64,000 bases of DNA from positions 1,904,502 to 1,968,501 of the forward strand of contig NC_030990.1 of NCBI RefSeq assembly GCF_000149955.1, read 5' to 3'. This document shows, piece by piece, positions 34,546 to 46,451 of this stretch; the stretch's first letter is position 1; each line of letters opens with the position of its first letter. Under the pieces are notes generated by a model. It searched no databases, had not been told where the DNA came from, and saw only the letters and a program-made list of their open reading frames with translations. This DNA is from Fusarium oxysporum f. sp. lycopersici 4287 (Eukaryota; Ascomycota; Sordariomycetes; Hypocreales; Nectriaceae). A program made the position numbers and the translations under genes.

Positions 34546-37448
34546 AGGAAATTTATAGAAATTGTCCCTTTCGTCTCGGCCCTTTGATGTTTTTCAGATG
34601 CTCTTCTCGTAGCCTGGCTGGGTCTCCATTCCTCAGCTTCGTATGATACTCTGCTTGTGGGCTGCAGCAGTTATGCTGATCAGGGATATCCCCTGAGACA
34701 AGCCTCATCTTGGCCTTCTGCGCCCACCGTCGCGGTGGTTTAGCCTCTTTGTGCCATCAGCTAGATAATTAGAGGCATAGCTTGGTAAGCTAATCAGACC
34801 ACGAGACACTCTTGAAATAAAGGCGCATTATGCTGAACCCACCCAAGATGAACATGAGGCGAGCGAGGTTGAACTGGAGGGACAGTCAATCTCGTTTTAT
34901 GACATAGACAAACCAAGCCCCCGCCTGTACCTGGCAGCTATCTTGTCGTGCTGTATCTTGCTAGGTGGGGTAAAAGTTGCTGTGGCCAGATGACGGGTAG
35001 CGGCATGATAAACTCGTGGGCATGGCGGGATAGTTCATAGGCGAACGATCAATAATACAAACAAACATGCCAGCCAGGAGGAGAGTTTTATGCAAGGGGC
35101 CACGGCATCTACGGCCCTGAACCTAGTTTTGTCATTGCACACTAACATGAAAATTTGTATTCTTCTTGGGGGCGTCGAAGCAAGAAGCAAGCAGTTCTGA
35201 GCTGAGCACGTATCTCACGGTCATTGGATTACTTTCATGCAGACTACGAGCATGGACCGGTAGCTGTGAGCCATGTTACCAGAGGCTGGCGTCCGTCGAC
35301 GGTGGACTGGAAAGCAACCTGAACAGCGCATAACTCTTATCAAAAGGCAGAAATATCATATTCTTTCCCTCCCCTCGTCTTTGTCTCTATCTGCCCCGCA
35401 GTTGAACAGGTTGATGTCGTAGAAGCTACTCAAAGTGGGTGAAGAACCCTTGTGGTGAAGCACTGAGTCCCTTTTTTGTTCAGGAATCCATTGGAGTGCT
35501 GCCGCTTTGAGGCCCCTTCTTTTCCTTATTATGCGCATGGCACCTCTTGAGCATGTTACAGACAAATCAGGGCGTTTGACATGGCACGCCAAGAAAGTAT
35601 GCAAGAAAAGCCGTCCATCCACAGCTCAGGTACGCACACACTATCGAGCCGCGAAACATGCATCTCGATGGCGCATTGCTACGTTGTTGATGATCGTCAA
35701 CATCAAATTGAACAAGCGTCAAGCCCCTTTTGAAACGAGTGCACACAAGTTATGAAATAAGCGCGCCACGAACCCTAGGCAAGGGGAACATGCTGTGCCT
35801 TTCAACTCTGACACTCCTGGGACAAACTCCTGACACCATCTCAACTCTCTCTTACAAGTGATAGACGAGGAACATTTGACAGGCGCGAAGAGTCTCCAAT
35901 CAAGACCCAACCTATCCTGCTGGGCGGCATTACATTGATAAGTGCCCCTGTCTGGGTTAATATCTCAGCCAATGGTAAGCAAAGATCTGAAGGAATGCTG
36001 GGCTGGACTAGCGTTCTGATGAGCAACAGACCCATCCAGGGCGAGCGGCTTCAGAGCTTCCAGGGTTGGTTCTGAGGTGTGCATCATCGTCATCATCCAT
36101 GAGCACCCAATATCAGGTTTCTACTAATAATGAATGAGCATCCAATCATTTTGTTGCAGGCGTCGCTACAGCAGCGGGCTCACACACGCACTGATAGGCT
36201 GAGACAGTCAGGATGCTGGAGGCTTGCTTTGGTTGGGCTGAACTGAACTGGTTCTGAACTATTTTGAGCGTTTCCTTGCTGGAGTTGGCTGTTGATTGTT
36301 GATGGTGATTATGATGGTTGCTTGGGTGTTCAGGTAACAAGCCCTCCAAACTTCCTATGGCGTGAGATGCTCTGCATTGGATCCGATGCTTCCTGTCGGG
36401 TCGTTATCTCGTGTTTTATTGTCACTATTCCTGTTCCTGTCAGTTGCAGTTGTTGCTGTGGTTGCCCTCTTTCAGGGCGTTCGTTACAGCGGGTTCGTGC
36501 TGTAGTTCCATCTGTAGCACCCACTCTAATCAATGAAACGCCCTCCTTTTCTCGTCTATTTTTTTTTTCTTCCACAACATCCCACTCTTTTCGCCAGCGC
36601 GCGCGTGCAGTTCATTCTTGTCATTTTCAAAGAGACTTTCGCTCTACTGATATTCATCCCTCCATCTCGCTTTTGGAGCACTCCTAATTTAATTCTTTGG
36701 GATCACACGCCACCTTTCCCGCCCACTACCCGCGCCTCCATCATCACGCTACGCTACGCTACGTGATCCTCAGGAGCTGGAACCCGTCGCAAGAACCGTG
36801 CTCTTCGGAGAGGCTCAGTCTTAGACTCAGACTCAGGCTTGACGGACCCTGGTCTCGAAGGACCCCTCCACCTGACTGCACTCAATCTCGTCTGCTGGTG
36901 CTGGGCTATCTGCTTTGTCCCGCCCGCCCCTCCATCAATCTCGTGCTATCGTCAACATCCAACTTTGTTTTCCGCCTTTTCACTTGGTCGGCGCAACGCA
37001 TTCCTCGGGCTCGCAACTGACTCTTGCTTGATTTCGCCTCGTTTTTATTGCCTCTAATCGCTTGTTGAGCTTATGCTGCCCAAGTCGTGCCCAAGCAACA
37101 CCCAACGCAACCTTAGGCCAGCTAGTCTTTTGCGCCTGTCATATCAGCAACCTCGTCCAGACCATACAGAGCTCTGAAAAAAGCACTGCCCCCGATTTTA
37201 TTTTTGCTTTGAGTGCCTCAAAACCATCCCTCGGCCGAATCATTTCGTCCCCTGGCCCTTTCGCCCCTCCACTCTGCTTCTTGGAAGCCAGCAGTTCTGC
37301 AGTCTCTTCAGGACGTTGAATCTGCGTTGTCTCCCGTTAAATACCGACCGTCTCTCAGAACTGCACCGTTGTGCAGGTTTACTTCTCTTCTCTGCACAGC
37401 GAAACCCAACTTATTAACCATTGACACTCGAGTGTCTTCTGAGCAGCC
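34546..37448. other. Gene-poor stretch and probable long 5' region of the LYAR-type gene
   Basis: Nothing coding is supported from 34.5 to 36.5 kb. From about 36.5 kb the plus strand becomes C/T-rich with few A-rich runs, which suggests promoter and long 5' UTR of the gene starting at 37449. Several overlapping open frames here have low-complexity sequence and no splice support. Confidence 0.45.
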
Positions 37449-39363
37449 ATGGTTTCCTTTTCATGTGAGGTACGTTATTCTGTGAAGTGCATTCTCTGCA
37501 TTGTTTGCACTCCAATCCGCCAAGTCTCGATTTCTTATCCATTCCCATGGATAGTTATGNNNNNNNNNNNNNNNNNNNNNNNNNNNNNNNNNNNNNNNNN
37601 NNNNNNNNNNNNNNNNNNNNNNNNNNNNNNNNNNNNNNNNNNNNNNNNNNNNNNNNNNNNNNNNNNNNNNNNNNNNNNNNNNNNNNNNNNNNNNNNNNNN
37701 NNNNNNNNNCATACACGCCTGACATCACTCTCACCACACCATTCTTGTCACGAACTGCCTCCTTCAAGGGACACCCCTTCTTCCCCATGCCGATCTCCTG
37801 GCCCACCACAACCGTCTTGCCATGCTCTCGCCTCCCCTTGTATTCCTCAAATATCCCAGTACACCACCCCGCCGCATCGAACGAGTCTCCATTGTCTTGC
37901 ATCCCACTTATACCCTTCATGCCGTAGTTTATATCAGCTCCGTCCTTTGTTATACTAACTTACATACTACATACAGGCCTGCGGCGACGTTCTCACCAAG
38001 AAGAAGCTTGACCCTCATCGCAACCGCTGTCGCGGCGCTACTTTCACCTGCATTGATTGTATGGTGTATTTCCCTGGCGTCCAATACCGATCACATACCG
38101 TATGTACCACAAGGATTTCCGGCAGCCATTAACCCCCTGATCTTGTGTAATCATCTGACATCACATAGAGTTGCATGACCGAAGATCAGAAGTACCAAGG
38201 TGCACTCTATAAGGACAAGAAGAACAAGAAACAGAAACACAGTCATCCCAACGATAACCAGCAACACTACACCCAGGACCAAGCCATGGCTGAAGTTCAA
38301 ACTCTCCCCAACAACACCGGCAACATGAGCCACTACGCCTACGTTGAGGACGTCCCTGAGGATCAGTTCGGCTGGGCCGAGTACGAAGAAAGCAGCGATG
38401 ATGAATCGCCAAACGGCCCGCCCCCGGAGGCTCCCTACGCCTCCTTCTGCTGCCCCGGAGCCACATGTCGATGTATTTGAATTCCTCGTTGGAACCGGCC
38501 AAACGCCCAATGCTTCCAACATGAATCTCGACGCGGAGCCAGGCAACTCATTGGTACGATACGAACCCAAGGACAAGAGCGACGAATACGGCTTCATGGA
38601 AGACGACGATGAACCTGCAGTCGAATATGGAAGTGGCCCCGTGCCAGCCGTCGAATTTGTTACACCCGCTTCGAAATCTGAGAGACGTAAAAGCCGGACC
38701 AGCACTGAGAAGAAGGACAAGAAGCGTAAGCGATTACATATCGATGTTCCTAGCGACCAGGTTATGACGGATGCCCCACCGGTTCTTCACTCAGGACTCA
38801 CAGGCGGCATCAACCGTATGATGCGCCCTGTATTCCCCCCATCCCCCGATTACTCCGGCGGTGACGCTCCGGAAATCTCTCCCGCGAGTCCTTTGAAGAA
38901 GTCAAAGCACTCCAAACATTCTAAGCACTCTAAGCACGCCTCTGCTGGTCACAGCCTCTTTGGCATGATTGCTGGCAGCAAGCCCAAGTCCAAGTCCAAG
39001 ACGAAGACCAAGTCATCAAGCAAAACCAAGAAGAGCTCTTCCTCTTCCAAGAAGTCCCATAAAGAGAAGAAGCCTCAGCAGCTCATCGAGTATCGCCCTC
39101 AGAGCAAAGATGGCAAAACAGACCCCAGCGCTGGACAAGTCGTCCTCTACAAGCCTCGAGCCGATGTCTTCCTCAGCTTCGTCGACAAGGGTCCTGAGAG
39201 TGAGAAGGGCGTCAGCTTAAACAGGGTTCTCAAGCGTTTCCACCGAGAACGTGAGGCTACTGGCAGCGAGCTGGGTAAGGGTAAGGAAGAGAAAGAACTC
39301 TGGAGATCTCTCCGACTTCGACAGAATGAACAAGGAGAGATCGTCTTGTTCTCTGTTGAGTGA
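37449..39363 (+). CDS. LYAR-type C2HC zinc-finger protein, apparent +1 frameshift
   Basis: Exons: 37449-37469 (MVSFSCE), 37977-38099, then from 38169. Intron 1 (507 nt) contains the assembly gap. Exon 2 gives ACGDVLTKKKLDPHRNRC and FTCIDCMVYFPGVQYRSHT, and exon 3 starts SCMTEDQKYQGALYK: together the paired LYAR zinc fingers, with Cys/His ligands complete across both junctions. LYAR proteins are nucleolar and linked to rRNA processing. The exon 3 frame meets TGA at 38478-38480, but homologous-looking sequence resumes in another frame from about 38436 (PPSAAPEPHVDVFEFL) and runs to 39363. One extra C at 38433-38435 would explain this; no intron does. The C-terminal part has KHSKHSKHSKH and Lys/Ser-rich repeats, typical of the family. 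It is either an indel error or a real disruption. Confidence 0.75.
37560..37709. other. Assembly gap
   Basis: 150 bases of N inside intron 1 of the LYAR-type gene. The true size is probably unknown. Confidence 0.99.
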
Positions 39364-40003
39364 GAATCCAACTTCAAATCCAAACCAAAAAAAAACCAAA
39401 TAAAAGCAACAAAAAGAACAGCATTGGAAGATCATGCCGAAAATCGGACAGACACCGGACATGGGATTAAAGGAGTTTATGAGGATGATGCATTGAACCA
39501 ACGTTTTTTCCACGATACCTTTATGGACAAGCTTTTATTTTGTGTACAAGTTTTCGGGAACAGGTGGGATCGGAGGGGTTCAGCTGGCTCGTCAGGTGTG
39601 TATCTGGCGGTTGCGAGTATTGGGGCCCCTGGATCTCCATCAGTAATTGTGTATAGTATGTATACAAGGGAACGGACGGACATCTCTCGCTGGATGCAAG
39701 GATGGACCATTTTTCTTGGTGTCGAGATTTATTCTTTCTCAAGACTATGCTTTGGGAAACCGAATGGCAGATAATGGGCGGCTGGTGCATCGGACGGACT
39801 GGAATGGGCTGGAATGGATACCATGAAAGGATTGGAGCGTTTTTTTTATAGCGGCATGAGCCTGCTCTGATGATACCCATGGGCGCTGAGCCTCGGTATC
39901 TCTTTGTTTTGTTTTTAACATCTCGCATCGAGGATGTGATTGAGCATATTAATATTTGTTCATCTGAATTGGATATCTTTGCAAATCAAATCTAAATAAG
40001 TTA
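39364..40003. other. Convergent spacer
   Basis: Spacer between the convergent LYAR-type and PEX10 genes; likely 3' UTRs. An A-rich run follows the LYAR stop. The open frame at 39424-39774 has no protein features and is not called. Confidence 0.5.
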
Positions 40004-41102
40004 TTACATCACACGCAGTGGTAAAATATGTTGAGCCATGGCTTCACGACGACATAATGGGCATTCGGGCTTTTCTCTCACCCAATCTCCTATACACTCC
40101 CAACAGAAGACATGACCGCATTGTGTTGCTGAGGGATCTCTCATCTCCTCCAAGCACAGTGTACACTTTCTTTGTTGTCCGCCCTTGATGTAGCCCATGG
40201 CCTTGTCATCTGTTAATTGAACACGCGGCACAGCTGCTGCTGGTGTGTGTGTGGCAGCGAAGATGTCGACCTTGGCCTTGGAGCTTGAAGCACCTGTGGA
40301 TAGTAATAGATTGTTATCGCCGTTGTAGGCCCCGTCATGGTTTAGAGAGATATCATCAGAAGCCCCAAAAGCAGCGCGTTCGCGAGCTGCTGACTCGGTA
40401 ATTGTAGATCGAATATGGGTATAGCCCTGAACCGCAAGTTGAATGACCAGCAGTACACCTAGGAGTTCGTATCCTGCACGATCGGGTGTATCGGGTACGG
40501 TACGTGTGAATACGTATCGAAGCGCCTCGATTCGCTTAAGTTGCAAGACGGCCGACCCAATCTCCACGAGCGACAGAACTCTGTAGGATCTACTCGAATC
40601 AGGTAATCCAAGTTAGCAGCTATCCAACATTCGTCAATGCATCGAACTTTATGCGCGCCTCGCGTCCTGTTGCCGAACCGTCATCTCGTTTGCGAAGGCT
40701 CTCCAACCGGCGTTGCAGAAGCTTGCGCAGCCGAGCGCGTAGTCCGGGGAGAATCCGGGCCGCGATATAGGGGAGGAGAATGCTGGCAGCTACGTAGCCT
40801 GCGCGACGACCAATAGCGGGAAGTTGACCATCGCGCGCATCTATCTGCACAAGATCGCAGTACTCCTCGCCGAGAGTTCGATTGCCGGGGATTGTAGTGA
40901 GAGCAAAGTAGGCGAGCGTTGCGAGGGTCTGGATCTCGGGTGCGCGGGCGTGTGTGAGACGGGCACCGCGAAGGCGACGATGCAGGTCGCTGAGGATCTG
41001 TGTAAGGTGGCCGGTGAAGTATGCATCCTTTTGGTGAGAGCGGATGATGTCGGGGGCGGTGGCAAAGGGATATGGTGATGACGATGCTGAAGAGGAGGAC
41101 AT
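40004..41102 (-). CDS. PEX10: Peroxisome biogenesis factor 10 (RING E3 ligase)
   Basis: Exons 41102-40648 and 40589-40004 give 346 aa. Pex10 is a RING E3 ubiquitin ligase in the peroxisomal membrane that acts with Pex2 and Pex12 to recycle the import receptor Pex5. The N-terminal PEX2/PEX12-type region shows [28 protein letters not shown] and a hydrophobic stretch ([20 protein letters not shown]). The C-terminal RING runs from about Cys294 to Cys331 (CTLC...CGHVFCWEC...CPLC), all eight ligands present. The intron (40647-40590) has a GCTAAC branch but a poor donor (GTTCGA); it was chosen because it joins the frames. The following segment [19 protein letters not shown] replaces the usual aromatic FYF.GAYY..SKR..GLRY motif and is unusual. 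Start is the ATG giving [13 protein letters not shown]. Confidence 0.85.
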
Positions 41103-42051
41103 GATGTTTTGTGATCGGCAAAAGAGAGCGCGCATGCGCATGCACGGGGTGTTACGAATGGGAGGATCGAACGTGGTCTGATTATTTGGGCAGTACGAAG
41201 GCGAAACGAATGAAGACCAAAGTCGAGGATTAGTAGAGACCGGAAACACAAATTGGTGAAGATAAGGAAGATGATTAAATAAATTGGCGGTTGGAGTTTA
41301 AGCAAAACGAACCTCGGTCGGGACAAGGTTAAGCTGAGGCGCTAGCATTTCGGTCTTCGGTAAGTACTCCCCGCGTTCTTTACCATGTGAGTAAAGGTTT
41401 CCTCTTTAGGAAATGCACACATCTAAATTACTATGTTGGCATTAATCAACCACCAGGTCCATAGGTAGGTAGGTATGCCGTCGCGTTGTAGTCAATTCTC
41501 TCGTATCAAGAACTTGAAAAGTAATAAAAGTCATCTTGTGCATGATGTGGCTGTCTTGCTAACAACAGTGTCACACGTAACAAAATGGTAGAAGATGTGA
41601 TTTAACTCAACCATCCACATGCCCCCTCTAAAGATATTGTTTCAAATGTCAGTTCGGTTTCTAGGATAGCTTCTCTCTAATCGCCATGGCAAACTATAAT
41701 AATTTTTCACGTTGCATCTGACTTCTTCATCCTGCTAGAGGATAGCAGAAAGCTTAAGGCTTTAATCCTAAGTAATAGATATTTAGGATAGTTTAGGATA
41801 GTTTAGGATAATCTCAGTAGACTCTTGAACTAGTTTATTCTTACTATCTAATTCTAGAGTCTTGCGTCTTCTGACAACGTGAGGGCTGTCTTGCTCGAAA
41901 ATAATCTTGTGACTTGGTGGCTCTGACACCAGGTTTGTTCTCAGCCATGGACTAGAAAGGTCATAGAATTGTTTGTGCTCCGCGATTAACTTCGACAAGT
42001 GAACCCGGACGCCCTTCCTGTCTGCCCTTACACGCACCCTCACTGATGCTT
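41103..42051. other. Spacer PEX10 - NFX1-type gene
   Basis: Holds the PEX10 promoter and the 3' flank of the NFX1-type gene. A degenerate repeat fragment with a 10-bp tandem lies at 41739-41811. Nothing else is supported. Confidence 0.5.
41739..41811 (+). mobile_element. MITE-like fragment J with 10-bp tandem
   Basis: AGCAGAAAGCTTAAGGCTTT resembles the left end of copy B (AGCAAGAAAACTTAAGGCTT). It is followed by three near-perfect copies of TTTAGGATAG at about 41780-41811. No right end is visible, so it is a fragment or a chance resemblance. Confidence 0.4.
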
Positions 42052-45000
42052 CTAGCATTCAACGTCCCCATCAAGAGCGGCCCACACCTTTCCCGCCTCC
42101 GGCTGCTGCGGCCTCTTCTTCTTGAGTCCTAGAAGCAGTTTGCGTCCGGGCTTTGCCTCTTCGGGTGCAGGAGTAGAAGACAAGGACATTGGCTTAGAAG
42201 CCGCGCGTCCAGCTACGGCACTCCATCCTCCAGTACCGGCGCGGAGGGGCACCTCTCGCCGAGAAATTGCACCGTTAGCATCTGAGTGACAGAGCAAGAC
42301 GCTTTCAGCGAGCTTTTCGCGGCGGATAGTCTGCTCGATCCGAGGTTTGAGAATCTCTAAGCTTTTTTCCATGGGTGCGGGTGTGAGAAACGCGGAATAT
42401 GAGACTGTAGCTTTGATGAGAACTTCCTCGTTCAGAAAATCAACCTTGAAACTGAAGCCTTGCAGGGACGTGAGATCTGGTTCAAGGGCAGTATTGACTT
42501 CCTCGATGGTCAGACCGAAGCGAGGCTCGGTAAGTACCAGAGCATTGAAAGGCTCAGTCTCGAGAATTGGGGGGCTTGGAGGTCGAATGGCTGCCGCTGC
42601 CGCAGCTTCCGCAGCTTGAGATGCTCGGATCTTGACACACTGCGCAAGTGTCTTCGTCGGGGCTGAAACAAACTTATCTGATTTCCACACTAGAACAGAC
42701 CGGTGAATGTCGTAGTCCTCACTCTTACTCTCGAAGCCGAAGTCTTCAGCGAGCAAGTGAAGAAATTGGCGTGACTGGTTCTTCATCGGCTCATATCGTA
42801 AACGAACTTCGTCTTTGTTAGCAGCAAAGACTCGGAATTGGCTCTCCTGAGCATCTCCCCATGATTGCATCTGCTTATAGAGCTTCAGAGTATTATCCGA
42901 GAAGGGAATATGGTCGTTGGTGTGAGAAGCAGGGTCGATATTGAGAGCTGCGGCCAGGCGACGGTTACGGTCAAGGCGTTCGCACTCCTCATCACATCGA
43001 ATCTCTGGTCGGCTCGGAGTAGGATTGCTCGTACTTGCGAGGCATTTGAAACTCTGCTTGTGATTGCCGCATGCACAGCTGGTGGACATCTTGACCTGAC
43101 AAGCTGTTGATTCTTTACACGCTGGTACATATGTTAGTAACAAGCTTGTAACTGGGTTTTATCGACTTACGAGTTTGTCCATGGCAGACGCTCTGGCATG
43201 GGTGGTTACATAGCAGTTTGGGCTTTCCGCATATTTGCTCGCAACCGTTCTGAGCGTCTCCGCATTCTCCGGGGCGATGACATAGCTTTTTACATGTATG
43301 GAGCCCGCAAGAGAGTTTCTGCCCGCATTGCTCTCCGCAATGAGCCTCTTGCAAATGACAAGGCTTGTTGTGAAAGGTCGTCTTTCCACAGATGCACCGC
43401 TTCTGGACGAGGTATGTGCATGGCGGGCATGAGACATCGTCAGGATGGCACTGATGGTCAACAGAAGGATGTCCACATGCAGTCTGCCGCTGACACTGGT
43501 TAGTGCACGATGGCTGTCTCGTTCCGCATGGTTGTGGTGGATGTAAGACTGTCTGGCCGCAATTGCACGAAACTTCTTCCCAGATAGCCTCGGGACAGCT
43601 TTGGCAAGCTCCGCGGTGACAGAGCTGCTCGCAAAAGTGACTACCACACTTAAGTGGTCTTCCGCAGACGGCGACACAGATATGCTCGGCCTCAACTGGT
43701 AGCGAATCAGGGCCCAAGCGTTGCTTCTTCTGCTGAGCAATACGCTGAGATGCCTTCTTTTCACCCGGGCAACAATGCTCTCCGCATCGATGTCTTCCGC
43801 AGTTGCGAGTAGCCTGGCATATCTTGAAACATAGGGGTTGCTGGACATTTCCCTCATGGCAGATCGTCTCGCCCGTGACTCGGCCACAGCGGCAGTCTAT
43901 CTCCATCGTTTGGGTGCAAGGGTCGCATTCTCCAGTGTGGCACAAGGATTGGCAGAGATGACCGCATTCCAGCTTCTTCTCACAAATCCTCTCGCAGTGA
44001 GGGACATGATCTTCACAAGTTTGACGGGGCTGTTCCATGAGTTCCTTGAGCGGTGTCTTGCCACAAGGGCAATGGGTGACAACGTTCGGAGAGAAAGGGC
44101 AATGAGCTGAGATCTCTTCTTGCGGGTGACAAGAAATCTGGCAACGATGTACACCACAATCGAAGGTTCTTCCGCAAGCACTCTCGCAGCTAAAAGAGCC
44201 CTCAAACCAGGAATTGTTGGCGAGATCGAACGAATCGCATATGTCGTCCTGTTTGGAACATTGCATCTCCTTTTGCACTCGTCCACAATAGCACTTAACT
44301 TCGACCGGCACCTCGCAGGTACCGCAGACACCTGGATGACATATTTGAGAACATTCATGCTGACCACAAGGTAGAAAATCGCCGCAACGCTCTCGACAAC
44401 TCCACCCGTTGTAGTAATCGGTATCCCTACAGTTCTTTCGCTGAGAGTGCTTTCCACAGTAACAGGGCTCCGGTGGGCTCAATACGGTGCATGGCGGGCA
44501 TGGCCCAGGATGACATTGAAGAGTGCATGGGTGAGAGCATGTCGATCTGGGCTTGGAACATGTTTGCCCACATGAATGAGGAGGCAAGATACTGTTCCGA
44601 CTGGGCTGCGTTTCTTTGCCGCACCAACACGAACTATCGCCTGGTTCGTCAGTCAATGTTGAGTTACACCCAGGGCAACGCCATGATCGGTCGCCGCTCT
44701 CCTCGTTGACTTTCATGGACGTATCCCACCATTGGTGGGCACATTCAAGATGAACGACGGTCCAGCAAGTAGTGCACGACCAGACCTCGGTTTTTCGAGT
44801 AACCTCTTCGGTGCAGATACGGCACTCATAGTTCCAGTTGGCGATGTCTTCTTGGATCCGTTGCCATAATTCCGAGGCAGTCGACTTGGGAACCTCTTGG
44901 CGGGGTCTGTCCTGCTTCCGGTTCCTCGTACGGTTTCTTGAGCGTCCTTGGGCTGTGGGCTGAGAGGCGCTTGATGATTGCTGTTGGGCACTATATTTGT

Positions 45001-45511
45001 CAGTATCTGATGCATTACCTTGGGGCTACCGGTCCTACCTCCTCTGGGATACAGGCTGTCCGGGCACGAATTCTGGGGCGTCTGCACTCAAAGATGCATC
45101 TTGAGCAGTCTCTGTCGGTTGTTCAGTTGTAGTCAAGCGTCCACCAAAAGTGCGCTGCGGTCCCATGGAGAACACGCCTCTTCCTTGGTTTCCTTGCCCT
45201 CGAGAACCACCTCGATTACCTCGTCGGTTTCTTCTGCCTCTAGAAGCCCCTGGGCTTTCGGGGGCGGCTATGGTTTGTGCAGCAATAGTGACGTCGGCAG
45301 GCCCTGTCTGAGGGGCGTTTCCGCGGCCTTCAGAAACTTGTGCTGAATCATCCTGTCGCTGGCCACGATTCCGTCCTCCCCTTCCCCTACGGCGTCCTCC
45401 ACCTGAGCCTCCCCGAGAACGTGATGCTGAACCCTGGCCCTCATTCTGAGACCGGTTTGGGGCATTATTTCGTGCCTGATGAGAGGTATGGCTGGTCTCT
45501 TGCTCGGCCAT
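42052..45511 (-). CDS. NFX1-type zinc-finger protein (FAP1-like) with R3H domain
   Basis: Three exons fit: 45511-45039, 44990-43171 and 43121-42052, total 1120 aa, normal for fungal FAP1/NFX1 proteins. Residues 1-157 are Gly/Arg-rich and disordered (RGG-like). A RING-like Cys-rich domain follows at about 214-265 (CRICTEEV, SCTTCWTVVHLECA, RCPGC). Then come eight or more NF-X1 zinc-finger repeats with the C-G-x-H-x-C-x-x-x-C-H core (CGQHECSQICHPGVC, CGHLCQSLCHTGEC, CGSHFCEQLCHRGAC). Near residues 830-930 an R3H-type domain is likely (FRVFAANKDEVRLRYEPM, RQFLHLLAEDFGFES). Yeast FAP1 binds FKBP12 and confers rapamycin resistance; NFX1 proteins act as transcription or RNA regulators. Introns are 48 and 49 nt with ACTGAC and ACTAAC branch points. 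Confidence 0.92.
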
Positions 45512-45936
45512 GATGGCGGAGATCACAGTCGTGAGCTGAGAAGTCGTCGTTGTTGCAAATATTGCGCTATGTAGTATAAAGCGTCTTCAAACTATGAATA
45601 ATGGATAGGAAAACAATGACCTTTAAACAAAGAGCTTGCTGGCGAAGGGAGAATTTGCAAGGAGAAAATGGAAATGATTTCCAACTGCTTCTTCACGAGA
45701 GCGAGAGTTAGAGGAGCAGGAGAAAAGGCACGAAGGAAAGGAATCTACCTTATGATATATTATGCCGTTTGCAATAAATTCTTAGGAGGCGTTGAAAACC
45801 GGTGGAGCCCTGTATGTTGCCGTGTGGCGAAGCCGACTGTGACAAACATAGACAACCATTGGTTGGTTTGATAGTCAATCAGAATGAGTCACCAACTGGA
45901 ACCACCTCTTTTGGAGGTTTGGATCTGCCCATTTTT

Positions 45937-46150
45937 AATCTCAGCAACTGGTATTATATCACGTCCAACAACGGCTGGACGGACAACCATATTGCAGTCG
46001 AGTGGCTCGAGTTTTATCTGCCTCAAAGTCAACCAGCAGAGAAGTCTGATGCAAGGCTCATCATATTAGATGGCCATGGGAGCCATGTATCTGTGGGTGT
46101 CTACCTGTTTAACAGCCACATATCAGCAGTGGCGAGAATCAAGTTTGTCA
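45937..46150 (+). mobile_element. pogo/Fot-type DDE_1 transposase relic
   Basis: The frame reads LSNWYYITSNNGWTDNHIAV, EWLEFYLPQ and ARLIILDGHGSH, matching the core of DDE_1 (pogo, Fot1) transposases, where the sequence is usually ENGWT..E...EWL..F and LL.DGH.SH. The Asp in LDGHGSH is the second catalytic residue. No complete N-terminal DNA-binding part or terminal repeats are visible and the frame soon stops, so this is a decayed fragment. Confidence 0.75.
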
Positions 46151-46312
46151 GGGAACATTAAGACATATTGGCTGCTTTGCGGCAATGGTTCAAAGGGATT
46201 CTTTTATGGTCTGGCGAAGCTCACTCTATCATGTCAGGTCATATGAAACCCTGAACACTTTGGTTGCTCACCGATTGCCATTAAGTTTGCTTCAGGGTAA
46301 CCATCCATGCTA

Positions 46313-46451
46313 GGAGAGGCAAGAAAACTTCGGCGTCCATTCTAAGTGACAGAAAGACTCAGTACAGGCTTAGTGTAGATTTAGAGGACCTTAGACTACA
46401 GGTAGGTTGGTGTTTTAGCACTTTGCCTCAAGGTCAGAAGTTATCTTGCTT
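46313..46451 (-). mobile_element. MITE-like repeat, copy G
   Basis: About 139 bp. The left end GGCAAGAAAACTTCGG pairs with CAGAAGTTATCTTGCTT on the right. The interior AAGTGACAGAAAGACTCAG and TTAGAGGACCTTAGACTACAG shows the inverted family core. It lies about 160 bp after the pogo relic. Confidence 0.68.

Noticed and set aside
36533..37485. Several overlapping plus-strand frames upstream of the LYAR-type gene
   Set aside because: They are in pyrimidine-rich sequence without splice support and fit a long 5' UTR or promoter better.
39424..39774. 116-codon frame downstream of the LYAR-type gene
   Set aside because: Probably 3' UTR or spacer; composition is not protein-like and it overlaps similarly open minus-strand frames.
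43159..43887. 242-codon minus-strand frame within the NFX1-type gene
   Set aside because: Shifted frame of the zinc-finger exon; the true frame has the Cys/His repeats.
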